Assembly: GCA_021204545.1 (NCBI GenBank)
Contig: JAJPZF010000092.1
Span: 1 to 5,731, forward strand
DNA from: Prevotellaceae bacterium
Lineage (GTDB): Bacteria > Bacteroidota > Bacteroidia > Bacteroidales > Bacteroidaceae
Length of the DNA: 5,731 bases
Reading direction: 5' to 3'
The notes below the pieces were generated by a model, which had not been told where the DNA came from, searched no databases, and saw only the letters and a program-made list of their open reading frames with translations. Position numbers and translations under genes: made by a program. Each line of letters begins with the position of its first letter. Position 1 is the stretch's first letter. Below are positions 1 to 5,535 of this stretch, in pieces.

Positions 1-187
1 TCTCGTTGAAGCACGTGCCGAATCCGTTCCGCATCCCAAGGCTGTCGCCCTTGTCTACGCAGAGAATTGGCTCACTCGCCGCTGTCTTGCTTAGCCTGAG
101 CTTGCTTGCCTGCCAAAACTCTCCCTGACTGCTGCTCAACCACTTAAATGTTTGGGCGGAAACACTGTAAGAAAAACAAAAAAACAT
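1..187 (-). CDS. Secreted glycoside hydrolase, GH30-like, N-terminal fragment (3' end off the window)
   Basis: This is an open minus-strand frame with 62 complete codons that continues past the left edge. The ATG at 187-185 begins MFFCFSYSVSAQ, a hydrophobic stretch ending in a signal-peptidase I type SVSA/Q site. A Trp- and Ser-rich segment follows, and then GMRNGFGTCFNE at about residues 51-62. A GFGxCFNE motif near the mature N terminus is what I associate with bacterial GH30 enzymes (beta-glucosylceramidase or beta-1,6-glucanase type), where it lies in the first strand of the barrel; the catalytic Glu residues would be outside the window. The family call therefore rests on one short motif. 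With the start at 187 the signal peptide lacks a basic n-region. Continuing upstream in the same frame gives KKKRFSLKRFASVSA, an ideal n-region, but no ATG in that frame. The nearest upstream ATG (246-244) is one frame off, across an A7 tract. The gene is divergent from the LRR gene and has its own promoter. The substrate cannot be told. Confidence 0.6.
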   Translation of the reverse strand, partial: MFFCFSYSVSAQTFKWLSSSQGEFWQASKLRLSKTAASEPILCVDKGDSLGMRNGFGTCFNE

Positions 188-246
188 TGCCGAAACTGAG
201 GCAAATCTCTTAAGAGAAAATCTTTTTTTCTTGCAGCTTTTGGCAT
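136..246 (-). other. Out-of-frame leader ORF (36 aa) with A7 slippery tract at 223-229
   Basis: The ATG at 246-244 lies about 30 nt downstream of the predicted start of transcription and is preceded by GGAAACGC, a passable ribosome site. Its own frame reads MPKAARKKDFLLRDL and ends at a TGA (138-136). The codons AGA AAA AAA GAT contain seven consecutive A on the coding strand. A -1 shift on that tract (or one extra A in the DNA or RNA) gives MPKAARKK followed by RFSLKRFASVSA and then the hydrophobic core and SVSA/Q site of the gene at 1-187. The result is a textbook 31-residue signal peptide. The tract may therefore be a programmed or slippage frameshift site, a phase-variable homopolymer, or a base-call error. 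A perfect 12-bp palindrome (206-217, centred on TTAA) follows about 5 nt downstream of the tract, but its hairpin stem would be only about 4 bp. Confidence 0.4.
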
Positions 247-282
247 GCGTTTCCACAGAGTTTTCGTTTAGCTGTTGCGACG

Positions 283-313
283 CAAAGATAGGGCAAAAGC
301 GGAGATTTGCAGA
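283..313 (-). promoter_or_regulatory. Bacteroidota-type promoter for the leftward GH30-like gene
   Basis: On the minus strand TATCTTTG (290-283) matches the Bacteroidota -7 consensus TAnnTTTG exactly. TCTG (313-310), one mismatch from the -33 element TTTG, lies 19 bp upstream, which is the usual spacing. Transcription would start near 276, about 30 nt before the ATG at 246 and about 90 nt before the ATG at 187. That distance favours 246 as the original translation start. Confidence 0.55.
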
Positions 314-364
314 ATTAACGAAGGTTAAACGATATTGTTAGGCGTTTAATTGGAGATAATCTCG

Positions 365-372
365 TAAATTTG
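365..372 (+). promoter_or_regulatory. Bacteroidota -7 promoter element for the LRR gene
   Basis: TAAATTTG matches TAnnTTTG exactly and sits in AT-rich DNA just upstream of the LRR start codon. Transcription would begin near 379, giving a leader of only about 20 nt. No good TTTG is found at the -33 position; the nearest candidates have poor spacing, so the upstream element is weak or absent. No clear Shine-Dalgarno sequence precedes the ATG at 398, which is common in this phylum. Confidence 0.5.
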
Positions 373-397
373 CGGGCGAACACGTAATGAGACAGCC

Positions 398-1417
398 ATG
401 AAGATGCTTATGAGAACATTGCTTTGCACGCTGTTGGCGTTCTGCTCGCTGGCGGGCCAGGCCTACGACTTCGAGGCGGATGGCTTGTATTACAACATAA
501 CCTCGATGAAGAAGAAGACGGTAGAGGTGACATTCCGCTCGAAGTTCTCGGAGAGTAACTACGAGCTGGAGCTCATCTCCGTGCCGAAACACGTCACTTA
601 CAACGACACGACGTACACCGTGACCGCCATAGGCGAGTTCGCCTTTATGGGATGCGCGAAGCTCGACTCCGTCGCTCTTCCCGACAGCCTGCTGAAGATT
701 GGCGACTACGCCTTCGCCTGGTGCCGCAAGCTCAGCCACATAAAACTGCCCTCCTCGCTTAAGGCAATCGGCGTCTGCTCCTTTAGCAGCTGCTCGTCGC
801 TCACAACGTTTTCCATTCCCCTAAGCGTCACGTCCATCGGCAACGCGGCGTTCTCGGAGTGCTCCCGCCTTACGTCCATCAACATTCCCGGCAATGTCGA
901 CTTCATCGGAGACTATACTTTCGGCGGGTGCAGCAAGCTGGAGGCGGTGAAGATCCCCGACGACGTCACCTCGATTGGCGCAGAGGCTTTCTCGGGGTGC
1001 AGGGGGCTTAAGAGCGTGCGGATGCCCGACGGGCTGACGATAATAGGCGACTTCGCCTTCAGCAGCTGCGCAAGCCTTAAGCAGGTGTCGCTGCCGGACA
1101 ACGTGAAGTATATAGGGAACTACGCCTACAACTCGTGCGCAAAGCTCGACTCGATAGCCCTGCCCGAGAGCGTCACCTCGATAGGAGACTACGCCTTCCG
1201 CAACTGCCCGAAGCTGAAGACCATAGTGAGCAAGGGTTCTTCCTCGCCGACGTGCCTGGCCAGGACCTTCCGCGACGTCGACCTGAGCCGCTGCACCCTC
1301 GAGGTGCCTGAGGGCGCGTCGGAGGCTTACAAGTCGGCTGCCGGCTGGAGCGAGTTCGGCAACATCAAGGAGCTTACCGCCGAGGAGATGGAAGGCGACT
1401 TGGACGACGACCTGTAA
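398..1417 (+). CDS. BspA-like leucine-rich-repeat secreted protein (LRR_5 type)
   Basis: This 339-residue protein begins with a signal peptide: basic MKMLMR, a hydrophobic core, and probable signal-peptidase I cleavage after GQA at residue 22. The LAFC at residues 13-16 is a poor lipobox, so it is probably not a lipoprotein. The mature start YDFEADGLYYNITS is typical of BspA-family proteins of oral and gut Bacteroidales. Residues 66-88 form a degenerate capping repeat. Eight consecutive 23-residue repeats follow at 89-272, each of the form LxxIxLPxxVxxIGxxAFxxCxx (the TpLRR/LRR_5 pattern). A non-repeat C-terminal cap comes next and then a short acidic tail (EEMEGDLDDDL). No type IX sorting domain or LPXTG-like anchor is visible. 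BspA homologues bind host matrix proteins or other cells; a role in adhesion is inferred from the family, and the ligand is unknown. The first of three in-frame ATGs is preferred because it gives the fullest n-region. The gene is divergent from the GH30-like gene and convergent with rodA. Confidence 0.9.
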   Translation: MKMLMRTLLCTLLAFCSLAGQAYDFEADGLYYNITSMKKKTVEVTFRSKFSESNYELELISVPKHVTYNDTTYTVTAIGEFAFMGCAKLDSVALPDSLLKIGDYAFAWCRKLSHIKLPSSLKAIGVCSFSSCSSLTTFSIPLSVTSIGNAAFSECSRLTSINIPGNVDFIGDYTFGGCSKLEAVKIPDDVTSIGAEAFSGCRGLKSVRMPDGLTIIGDFAFSSCASLKQVSLPDNVKYIGNYAYNSCAKLDSIALPESVTSIGDYAFRNCPKLKTIVSKGSSSPTCLARTFRDVDLSRCTLEVPEGASEAYKSAAGWSEFGNIKELTAEEMEGDLDDDL

Positions 1418-1455
1418 ATGTCGGCAGACTTTCCCAAAATCTCTTAAGACTTTCG

Positions 1456-1480
1456 GGCTGAACACTTAAGACATTCAGCC
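1456..1480. terminator. Hairpin between the convergent LRR and rodA genes
   Basis: GGCTGAA (1456-1462) and TTCAGCC (1474-1480) form a perfect 7-bp stem around an 11-nt loop. It lies in the 68-bp gap between the stop codons of the LRR gene and rodA. There is no T tract on either side, so it is not a classical intrinsic terminator; a bidirectional transcription end is inferred from position and symmetry. The gap also contains a direct repeat, CTTAAGAC at 1443 and again at 1465, spaced 22 bp apart. Confidence 0.4.
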
Positions 1481-1485
1481 GCAGA

Positions 1486-2964
1486 CTACTGGCGCAGGCG
1501 CTTGTGCGCGGCGTCCATCCTGAGGAATATAAAGAGGAGGATGGTGAAACCCCACAGCGAGGAGCCGCCGTAGCTGAAGAACGGCAGCGGAATGCCTATG
1601 ACGGGGGCGAGACCGAGCACCATGCCCACGTTTATGAGGACGTGCAGGAAGATGACGCTCGCCACCGAGTAGCCGTAAACCCTTCCCATAGTGTCGGGCT
1701 GACGCTCGGCAAGGACTATCACCCTCAATATAAGAAGAAGGAAGGCGGCAAGCACTAAGGCGCAGCCCGTGAAGCCCTCTTCCTCGCCCACGGTGCAGAA
1801 GATAAAGTCGGTGTCCTGCTCGGGAACGTAGCGGAGCTTCGTCTGCGTGCCGTTAAGGAAGCCCTTGCCTTTCAGCCCGCCGCTGCCTATGGCTATCTTG
1901 GCCTGTATGACGTTGTAGCCCACGCCTCGTGGGTCGTCCTCCATTCCCAGCAGCACGTAGATGCGGGTGCGCTGGTGCTGCTCCAGAACGCTGTCCATAA
2001 CCTTGTCGCAGCTCAGGTGGAAACCCACGGAGGCGACAGTGAAGAGGGCGATGTACACATAGCGCATAGCTCGCTCGCCGATGGCTCTCACGAGCAGATA
2101 CACCACTGCCACGGCCGAGAGAAGCAGCAGAAGGAGGTTAACGTCGTAGCTGACAACCCAGAGAGCCACCGCAAGCGACGCCGCAATCACTATAAGTCCC
2201 GCCCCGAGCACTCGCCAGAGGGGGAAGGCGTGGCGGCGGGCGTAGACCTTCGTCATGCACAGCGTGACGACGAGAATGAGCAAGAGAACGCAGAACCGCC
2301 CCGAGGAGCATTCCTCCAGGCCAAGCAAGGGCACGTCGCCGAAGCGTATGCCCACCACGAAGTAGACAATGGCGCAGATGCCCGCGAGCAGTATGCTCCC
2401 CGGCAGCCCCTCGCGGTAAAGCACGACGAAGAATGCGAAGTAGACCAAGGCGCAGCCCGTCTCCTTCTGCAAGAGTATCAGCCCGATGGGCAGGGCGATG
2501 ATTAGGCAGGTGAGCAGGAAGTCACGCCAGCGCTGCATCGAGAAGTCGTAGCGGCTGATGTACTTGGCAAGGCAGAGGGCCGTCGGGAACTTGGCGAACT
2601 CTGCGGGCTGTATGCTGAAGCGCCCTATGTTTATCCACGAGTAGGAGCCCTTGATGTCGTGGGCCACGAAGGGCGTGACGAGCAAGAGGAGCATGAAGGC
2701 AAGGTAGAAGATGTAGGCGAACGCGTCGTAGACGTTCTCGTTCACGCAGAGAATGACGAAGGCTATGGCGAGCGACGTGCCTATCCACACAAGCTGCATG
2801 CCGCTGCGTGTGCTGAGGTCGAGGAAGTTGATGCCGAGGTCGGGGTCGTAGCTCGCGCCGCACACGCTCACCCACCCCGCGGCGAGCAGCAGCAGGTAGA
2901 GCAGCACCACGAACCAGTCTATAGAGCCTGCCACGCCCCTTCGCCTATCTCTCGCCGCTGCCAT
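1486..2964 (-). CDS. rodA: RodA, SEDS-family peptidoglycan glycosyltransferase
   Basis: RodA polymerises lipid II into glycan strands in the inner membrane during cell elongation, working as a pair with PBP2. The 492-residue protein is strongly hydrophobic, with a dozen or so likely membrane segments. SEDS landmarks are present. KGSYSWINIG (105-114) is followed by FSIQPAEFAKF (116-126). VPEQDTDFIF (380-389) carries Asp386, which corresponds to the catalytic Asp of RodA/FtsW proteins, and EEEGF follows it. GIPLPFFSYGGSSL (457-470) is the family signature near the C terminus. It is over 100 residues longer than E. coli RodA; the extra length is largely at about 205-310, with two or three added hydrophobic segments, as I recall for Bacteroidota homologues. 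It is called RodA rather than FtsW because it follows mrdA directly, overlapping it by 20 bp, which suggests translational coupling. The ATG at 2964 has GAGGAG about 13 nt upstream, a longish spacing; a GTG at codon 11 is a possible alternative. Confidence 0.96.
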   Translation of the reverse strand: MAAARDRRRGVAGSIDWFVVLLYLLLLAAGWVSVCGASYDPDLGINFLDLSTRSGMQLVWIGTSLAIAFVILCVNENVYDAFAYIFYLAFMLLLLVTPFVAHDIKGSYSWINIGRFSIQPAEFAKFPTALCLAKYISRYDFSMQRWRDFLLTCLIIALPIGLILLQKETGCALVYFAFFVVLYREGLPGSILLAGICAIVYFVVGIRFGDVPLLGLEECSSGRFCVLLLILVVTLCMTKVYARRHAFPLWRVLGAGLIVIAASLAVALWVVSYDVNLLLLLLSAVAVVYLLVRAIGERAMRYVYIALFTVASVGFHLSCDKVMDSVLEQHQRTRIYVLLGMEDDPRGVGYNVIQAKIAIGSGGLKGKGFLNGTQTKLRYVPEQDTDFIFCTVGEEEGFTGCALVLAAFLLLILRVIVLAERQPDTMGRVYGYSVASVIFLHVLINVGMVLGLAPVIGIPLPFFSYGGSSLWGFTILLFIFLRMDAAHKRLRQ

Positions 2965-4801
2965 AGTATATGGTCTTCTCCTCTATCTGCCGTGCCTTCT
3001 CCTCGCTCTGCTCCGAGAGGCTGCCGTTGATGTACTTCTCCATGATCAGCGCCCCTATGGGAACGCCGTAGGTCGCGCCCCAGCCTCCGTTCTCGACGTA
3101 CACGGCGACGGCTATCTTCGGGCTGTCCTTCGGGGCGAAGCCCATGAAGGCGGAGTGGTCGTGCCCGCGGTTCTGCGCCGTGCCCGTCTTGCCGCACACC
3201 TCGTACCAGGGGTTGTCGGCCACGCGGCACGTTCCTCCCGTCACCGCCCTTCGCATTCCCTCGACCACGGTCTCGTAGTTCCTGCGGGAGACCATTGTGT
3301 AATGGCGGCGGGTGTAGGCGGTGTCGAGCGGCTCTCCTTGCACCTCCTTCACCACGTGCGGCGTGATGTAGTAGCCGCGGTTCGCTATCGTTGCCCCGAG
3401 GTTCGCTATCTGCAAGGGCGTGAGATTGACTTCCCCCTGCCCGATGGCTATGGAGATGACCGTCAGTCCGTTCCAGCTGCCGCGGTAAGCCTTGTCGTAG
3501 AAGTCGGCGTTGGGTATCATCCCCCGCTTCTCGCCCGGCAGGTCAACGCCCAGCTTGTAGCCGAAGCCCATGCTCACCATATAGTCCTTCCAGCGGGTCA
3601 TAGCGTCCTGCACCCGGGGGTACTTCCTCCTGTTGCCGAACATATAGTAGAGCCCCCAGCAGAAGTAGCCGTTGCACGACGTTCCCAACGCGGGCAGCAG
3701 CGAGAGGGGCGAGGCGTGCCCGTGGCAGCCCACGGTGAGGCCTCTGAAGTGGAAGCCGTGGCTGCAGGGGAATGACGTGGCGGGCGTTATGATGCCCTCC
3801 TCGAGGAACGTCAGTGCCTGGCTTGGCTTGAACGTCGAGCCGGGCGGGTACTGCCCCATGATGGCACGGTTGAGCAGCGGCTTCATAGGGTCGGCGGCGA
3901 GGGCGAGATGGTTCTTCCCCCGCTCACGCCCCGCGAGAAGGTTGGGGTCGTAGCTTGGGCTGGAGACCATGCATAGCACCTCTCCCGTCGAGGGCTCTAT
4001 GGCCACGATGCTGCCCAGCTTGCCCCTCATCAGGCGCTCGCCCAGCTCCTGCAGCTCGATGTCTATGCTGAGCGTGAGGTTCTTGCCCGGCACTGGCTGG
4101 CGGTCGAGCGCACCGTTCATGTACTGCCCCTTGAGCCTTCCCTGGGCGTCGCGGAGCAATATTCTCACTCCCTTCACTCCCCGCAGCTCCCTCTCGTAGC
4201 TTTTCTCGACGCCCAGCTTGCCTATGTAGTCGCCCCCGCGGTAGTAGTCGTCCTCCTCAAGGTCCTCAGGGCTTACCTCCCCCACGTCGCCGAGGATGTG
4301 GGCGGCGCTGTGGCAGTCGTACTGGCGGATGGTGCGCTTCCTGACGTAGAAGCCCCTGTAGAGGAACATCTTCTCCTGCAGGCGGGAGTACTCCTCTGTG
4401 GATAGCTGGCTCATGAAGACCTGCTGCGTGAAGCTGCTGTAGCCGGGGTTGCGGCTGCGGTCCTTTATCTCCTCCATCCGCTGCTCGTAGCGCTCCTTGT
4501 CGATGCCCATCGTCTCGCAGAAGCCGAGCGTGTCCACTCCCTTCTGCTCGCTCATCACCACCATTATGTCGTAGGAGGGCTGGTTGTAGACGAGAAGGCG
4601 GCCCTCACGGTCGCTGATGGCGCCTCGCGCGGGATACTGCACCTGCTGGAGCAGTGCGTTGGAGTCGGCGTTGCGCTTGTAGTCGTCGCTCATCAGCTGT
4701 AGGGCGAAGAGGCGGACAAGGAATATCAGGACGACGCACACAGCGGCGCCGCCGATGACGAGCTTACGCTTCTCGAGCCTGTAGTCCTTCCTGTTCTCCA
4801 T
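2945..4801 (-). CDS. mrdA: Penicillin-binding protein 2, elongasome peptidoglycan transpeptidase
   Basis: This class B PBP cross-links the peptide stems of new lateral-wall peptidoglycan and activates RodA. The 618-residue protein has a short basic cytoplasmic N terminus, one membrane anchor at about 14-36, and then the periplasmic part. YPARGAISDREG (56-67) is the first conserved PBP dimerisation (pedestal) motif, and GKLGVEKSYERELRG (194-208) is the second. The transpeptidase domain runs from about 260 to 590. It has PGSTFKP with nucleophile Ser322 and Lys325 (SxxK), SCN at 375-377 (SxN), and KTGTAQ starting at 538 (KTG). All three catalytic motifs are intact, so the protein should be active and a beta-lactam target. 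A Cys/His-rich stretch between SxxK and SxN (Cys346, His348, Cys359, His360, His362, with Cys376 inside SxN) may bind zinc. The start is fixed by GGAGG six nt upstream. It lies 206 bp downstream of mreD, separated by a repeat array, and its 3' end overlaps rodA. Confidence 0.97.
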   Translation of the reverse strand: MENRKDYRLEKRKLVIGGAAVCVVLIFLVRLFALQLMSDDYKRNADSNALLQQVQYPARGAISDREGRLLVYNQPSYDIMVVMSEQKGVDTLGFCETMGIDKERYEQRMEEIKDRSRNPGYSSFTQQVFMSQLSTEEYSRLQEKMFLYRGFYVRKRTIRQYDCHSAAHILGDVGEVSPEDLEEDDYYRGGDYIGKLGVEKSYERELRGVKGVRILLRDAQGRLKGQYMNGALDRQPVPGKNLTLSIDIELQELGERLMRGKLGSIVAIEPSTGEVLCMVSSPSYDPNLLAGRERGKNHLALAADPMKPLLNRAIMGQYPPGSTFKPSQALTFLEEGIITPATSFPCSHGFHFRGLTVGCHGHASPLSLLPALGTSCNGYFCWGLYYMFGNRRKYPRVQDAMTRWKDYMVSMGFGYKLGVDLPGEKRGMIPNADFYDKAYRGSWNGLTVISIAIGQGEVNLTPLQIANLGATIANRGYYITPHVVKEVQGEPLDTAYTRRHYTMVSRRNYETVVEGMRRAVTGGTCRVADNPWYEVCGKTGTAQNRGHDHSAFMGFAPKDSPKIAVAVYVENGGWGATYGVPIGALIMEKYINGSLSEQSEEKARQIEEKTIYYGSGER

Positions 4802-4807
4802 CGCTTT

Positions 4808-4812
4808 CCTCC
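4808..4812 (-). promoter_or_regulatory. Ribosome binding site of mrdA
   Basis: GGAGG on the minus strand lies 6 nt before the ATG at 4801-4799. It is a strong Shine-Dalgarno sequence by the standards of this phylum and supports that start. No TAnnTTTG promoter is visible in the 206-bp gap upstream, so mrdA is probably transcribed from the mre promoter beyond the right edge. Confidence 0.6.
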
Positions 4813-4850
4813 GATATCATCCCGCGAAGCCTCACGGCGAGGTGTTTGAG

Positions 4851-4988
4851 TCTCTTCATTGAACAAGTTGCAATCTCTTCATTGAACAAGTTGCAACTTG
4901 TGTATTGAACAAGTTCCAACTCCTTCATTGAACAAGTTCCAAGACGTTCGACGAGACCGTTCCAACGCTTTCGACGAGATTGTTTGCC
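4851..4988. repeat. Six-unit 23-bp tandem repeat array between mreD and mrdA
   Basis: Units begin at 4851, 4874, 4897, 4920, 4943 and 4966, each exactly 23 bp. Units 1 and 2 are identical. Units 1-4 share the core ATTGAACAAGTTSCAA, with S = G in units 1-2 and C in units 3-4. Unit 5 keeps only GTTCCAA of the core; units 5 and 6 share TTCGACGAGA and diverge from the rest. The core is a near-dyad: TTGAAC, then AA, then GTT(S)CAA, with one bulged base. Because 23 is not a multiple of 3 the frame rotates in each unit, so this is not a protein repeat. There are no spacers, so it is not CRISPR. The function is unknown; a protein-binding array, an RNA structure in the mreD-mrdA transcript, or a neutral minisatellite are all possible. 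Confidence 0.9.
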
Positions 4989-5007
4989 TCCCATAGTCGC
5001 GGCCGCC

Positions 5008-5535
5008 TCAGTCGGCAGGGAGTTGTTGCCGCCGCCTCCTGCCGCGGAGTGTCTCGAGGGTAAGCATGACCACCATGCTCAGCAGCAGCGAGCCGAGGAG
5101 CGAGAGCAGGGCGTCGAGGAGGGTGAAGAAGCTCATGTACTCGAGGGCGACGTAGGCGAGGTGGTGGATGCACGTTAGCACGAGCAGGTAGACCGTGTGG
5201 CTGCCCTTGCCCAGCGCGCGGAAGGAGGGTGTGAAGTCCTCCGCCCTGTCCTTCGGCGCCATCGCCTTGAGCAAGGGGGCTTGCGCAAACGCTGCGAGGG
5301 TCATCGACGCGCTCGCCTGCCCTGGCGTGCCTGAGAAGAGGTCTATCACGAAGCCTAAGAGGAACGCCCAGCAGAGCGTCGCCACGCGGTTGGCGTTGAT
5401 GGGGATGTAGCAGAGGAAGAGCACGTATATCATCGGCGTGGCGTAGCCGAAGAGGTGGAAGTGGTTGCACACGAGCACCTGCGCGGCCGTGAGCAGCGCC
5501 ACCTGCCATATCCTCCTGAGCGCGACCTGCATCAT
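5008..5535 (-). CDS. mreD: MreD, rod-shape-determining membrane protein
   Basis: MreD is an integral inner-membrane component of the elongasome that associates with MreC and helps couple MreB to RodA/PBP2. The 175-residue product is hydrophobic throughout, with about five or six membrane segments (roughly 10-24, 32-50, 53-68, 74-88, 112-128, 137-160) and a basic tail (RGRRRRQQ). The GFVIDLFSGTPG segment (61-72) matches the conserved region MreD proteins carry after the central helices, and the length is usual for the family. Sequence conservation in MreD is low, so position right after mreC is an important part of the call. The start is the first of two adjacent ATG codons; it overlaps the mreC stop as ATGA and has AAGGAGG 7 nt upstream, which implies translational coupling. 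Confidence 0.93.
   Translation of the reverse strand: MMQVALRRIWQVALLTAAQVLVCNHFHLFGYATPMIYVLFLCYIPINANRVATLCWAFLLGFVIDLFSGTPGQASASMTLAAFAQAPLLKAMAPKDRAEDFTPSFRALGKGSHTVYLLVLTCIHHLAYVALEYMSFFTLLDALLSLLGSLLLSMVVMLTLETLRGRRRRQQLPAD

Noticed and set aside
821..1465. A 214-codon minus-strand ORF antisense to the LRR gene
   Set aside because: Its apparent periodicity is simply the LRR repeat read on the other strand; the plus strand has the signal peptide and the LRR consensus.
3155..3775. A 206-codon plus-strand ORF antisense to mrdA
   Set aside because: Low-complexity Val/Ala/Arg/His composition typical of an antisense shadow in GC-rich DNA; the opposite strand encodes intact PBP2 motifs.
4851..4988. 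CRISPR array
   Set aside because: The 23-bp units abut directly with no unique spacers, and no cas genes are nearby.
4764..4994. A 76-codon minus-strand ORF across the mreD-mrdA gap
   Set aside because: It is built mostly from the 23-bp repeats read in rotating frames, overlaps the start of mrdA, has no recognisable domain and no ribosome site of its own.
4999..5006. GCGGCCGC palindrome just after mreD
   Set aside because: An 8-bp palindrome in GC-rich DNA is expected by chance and shows no other regulatory context.
4925..5509. A 194-codon minus-strand ORF overlapping mreD
   Set aside because: It is an Arg/His/Pro-rich shadow frame of mreD in GC-rich DNA; mreD has the clear membrane pattern, start signal and gene context.
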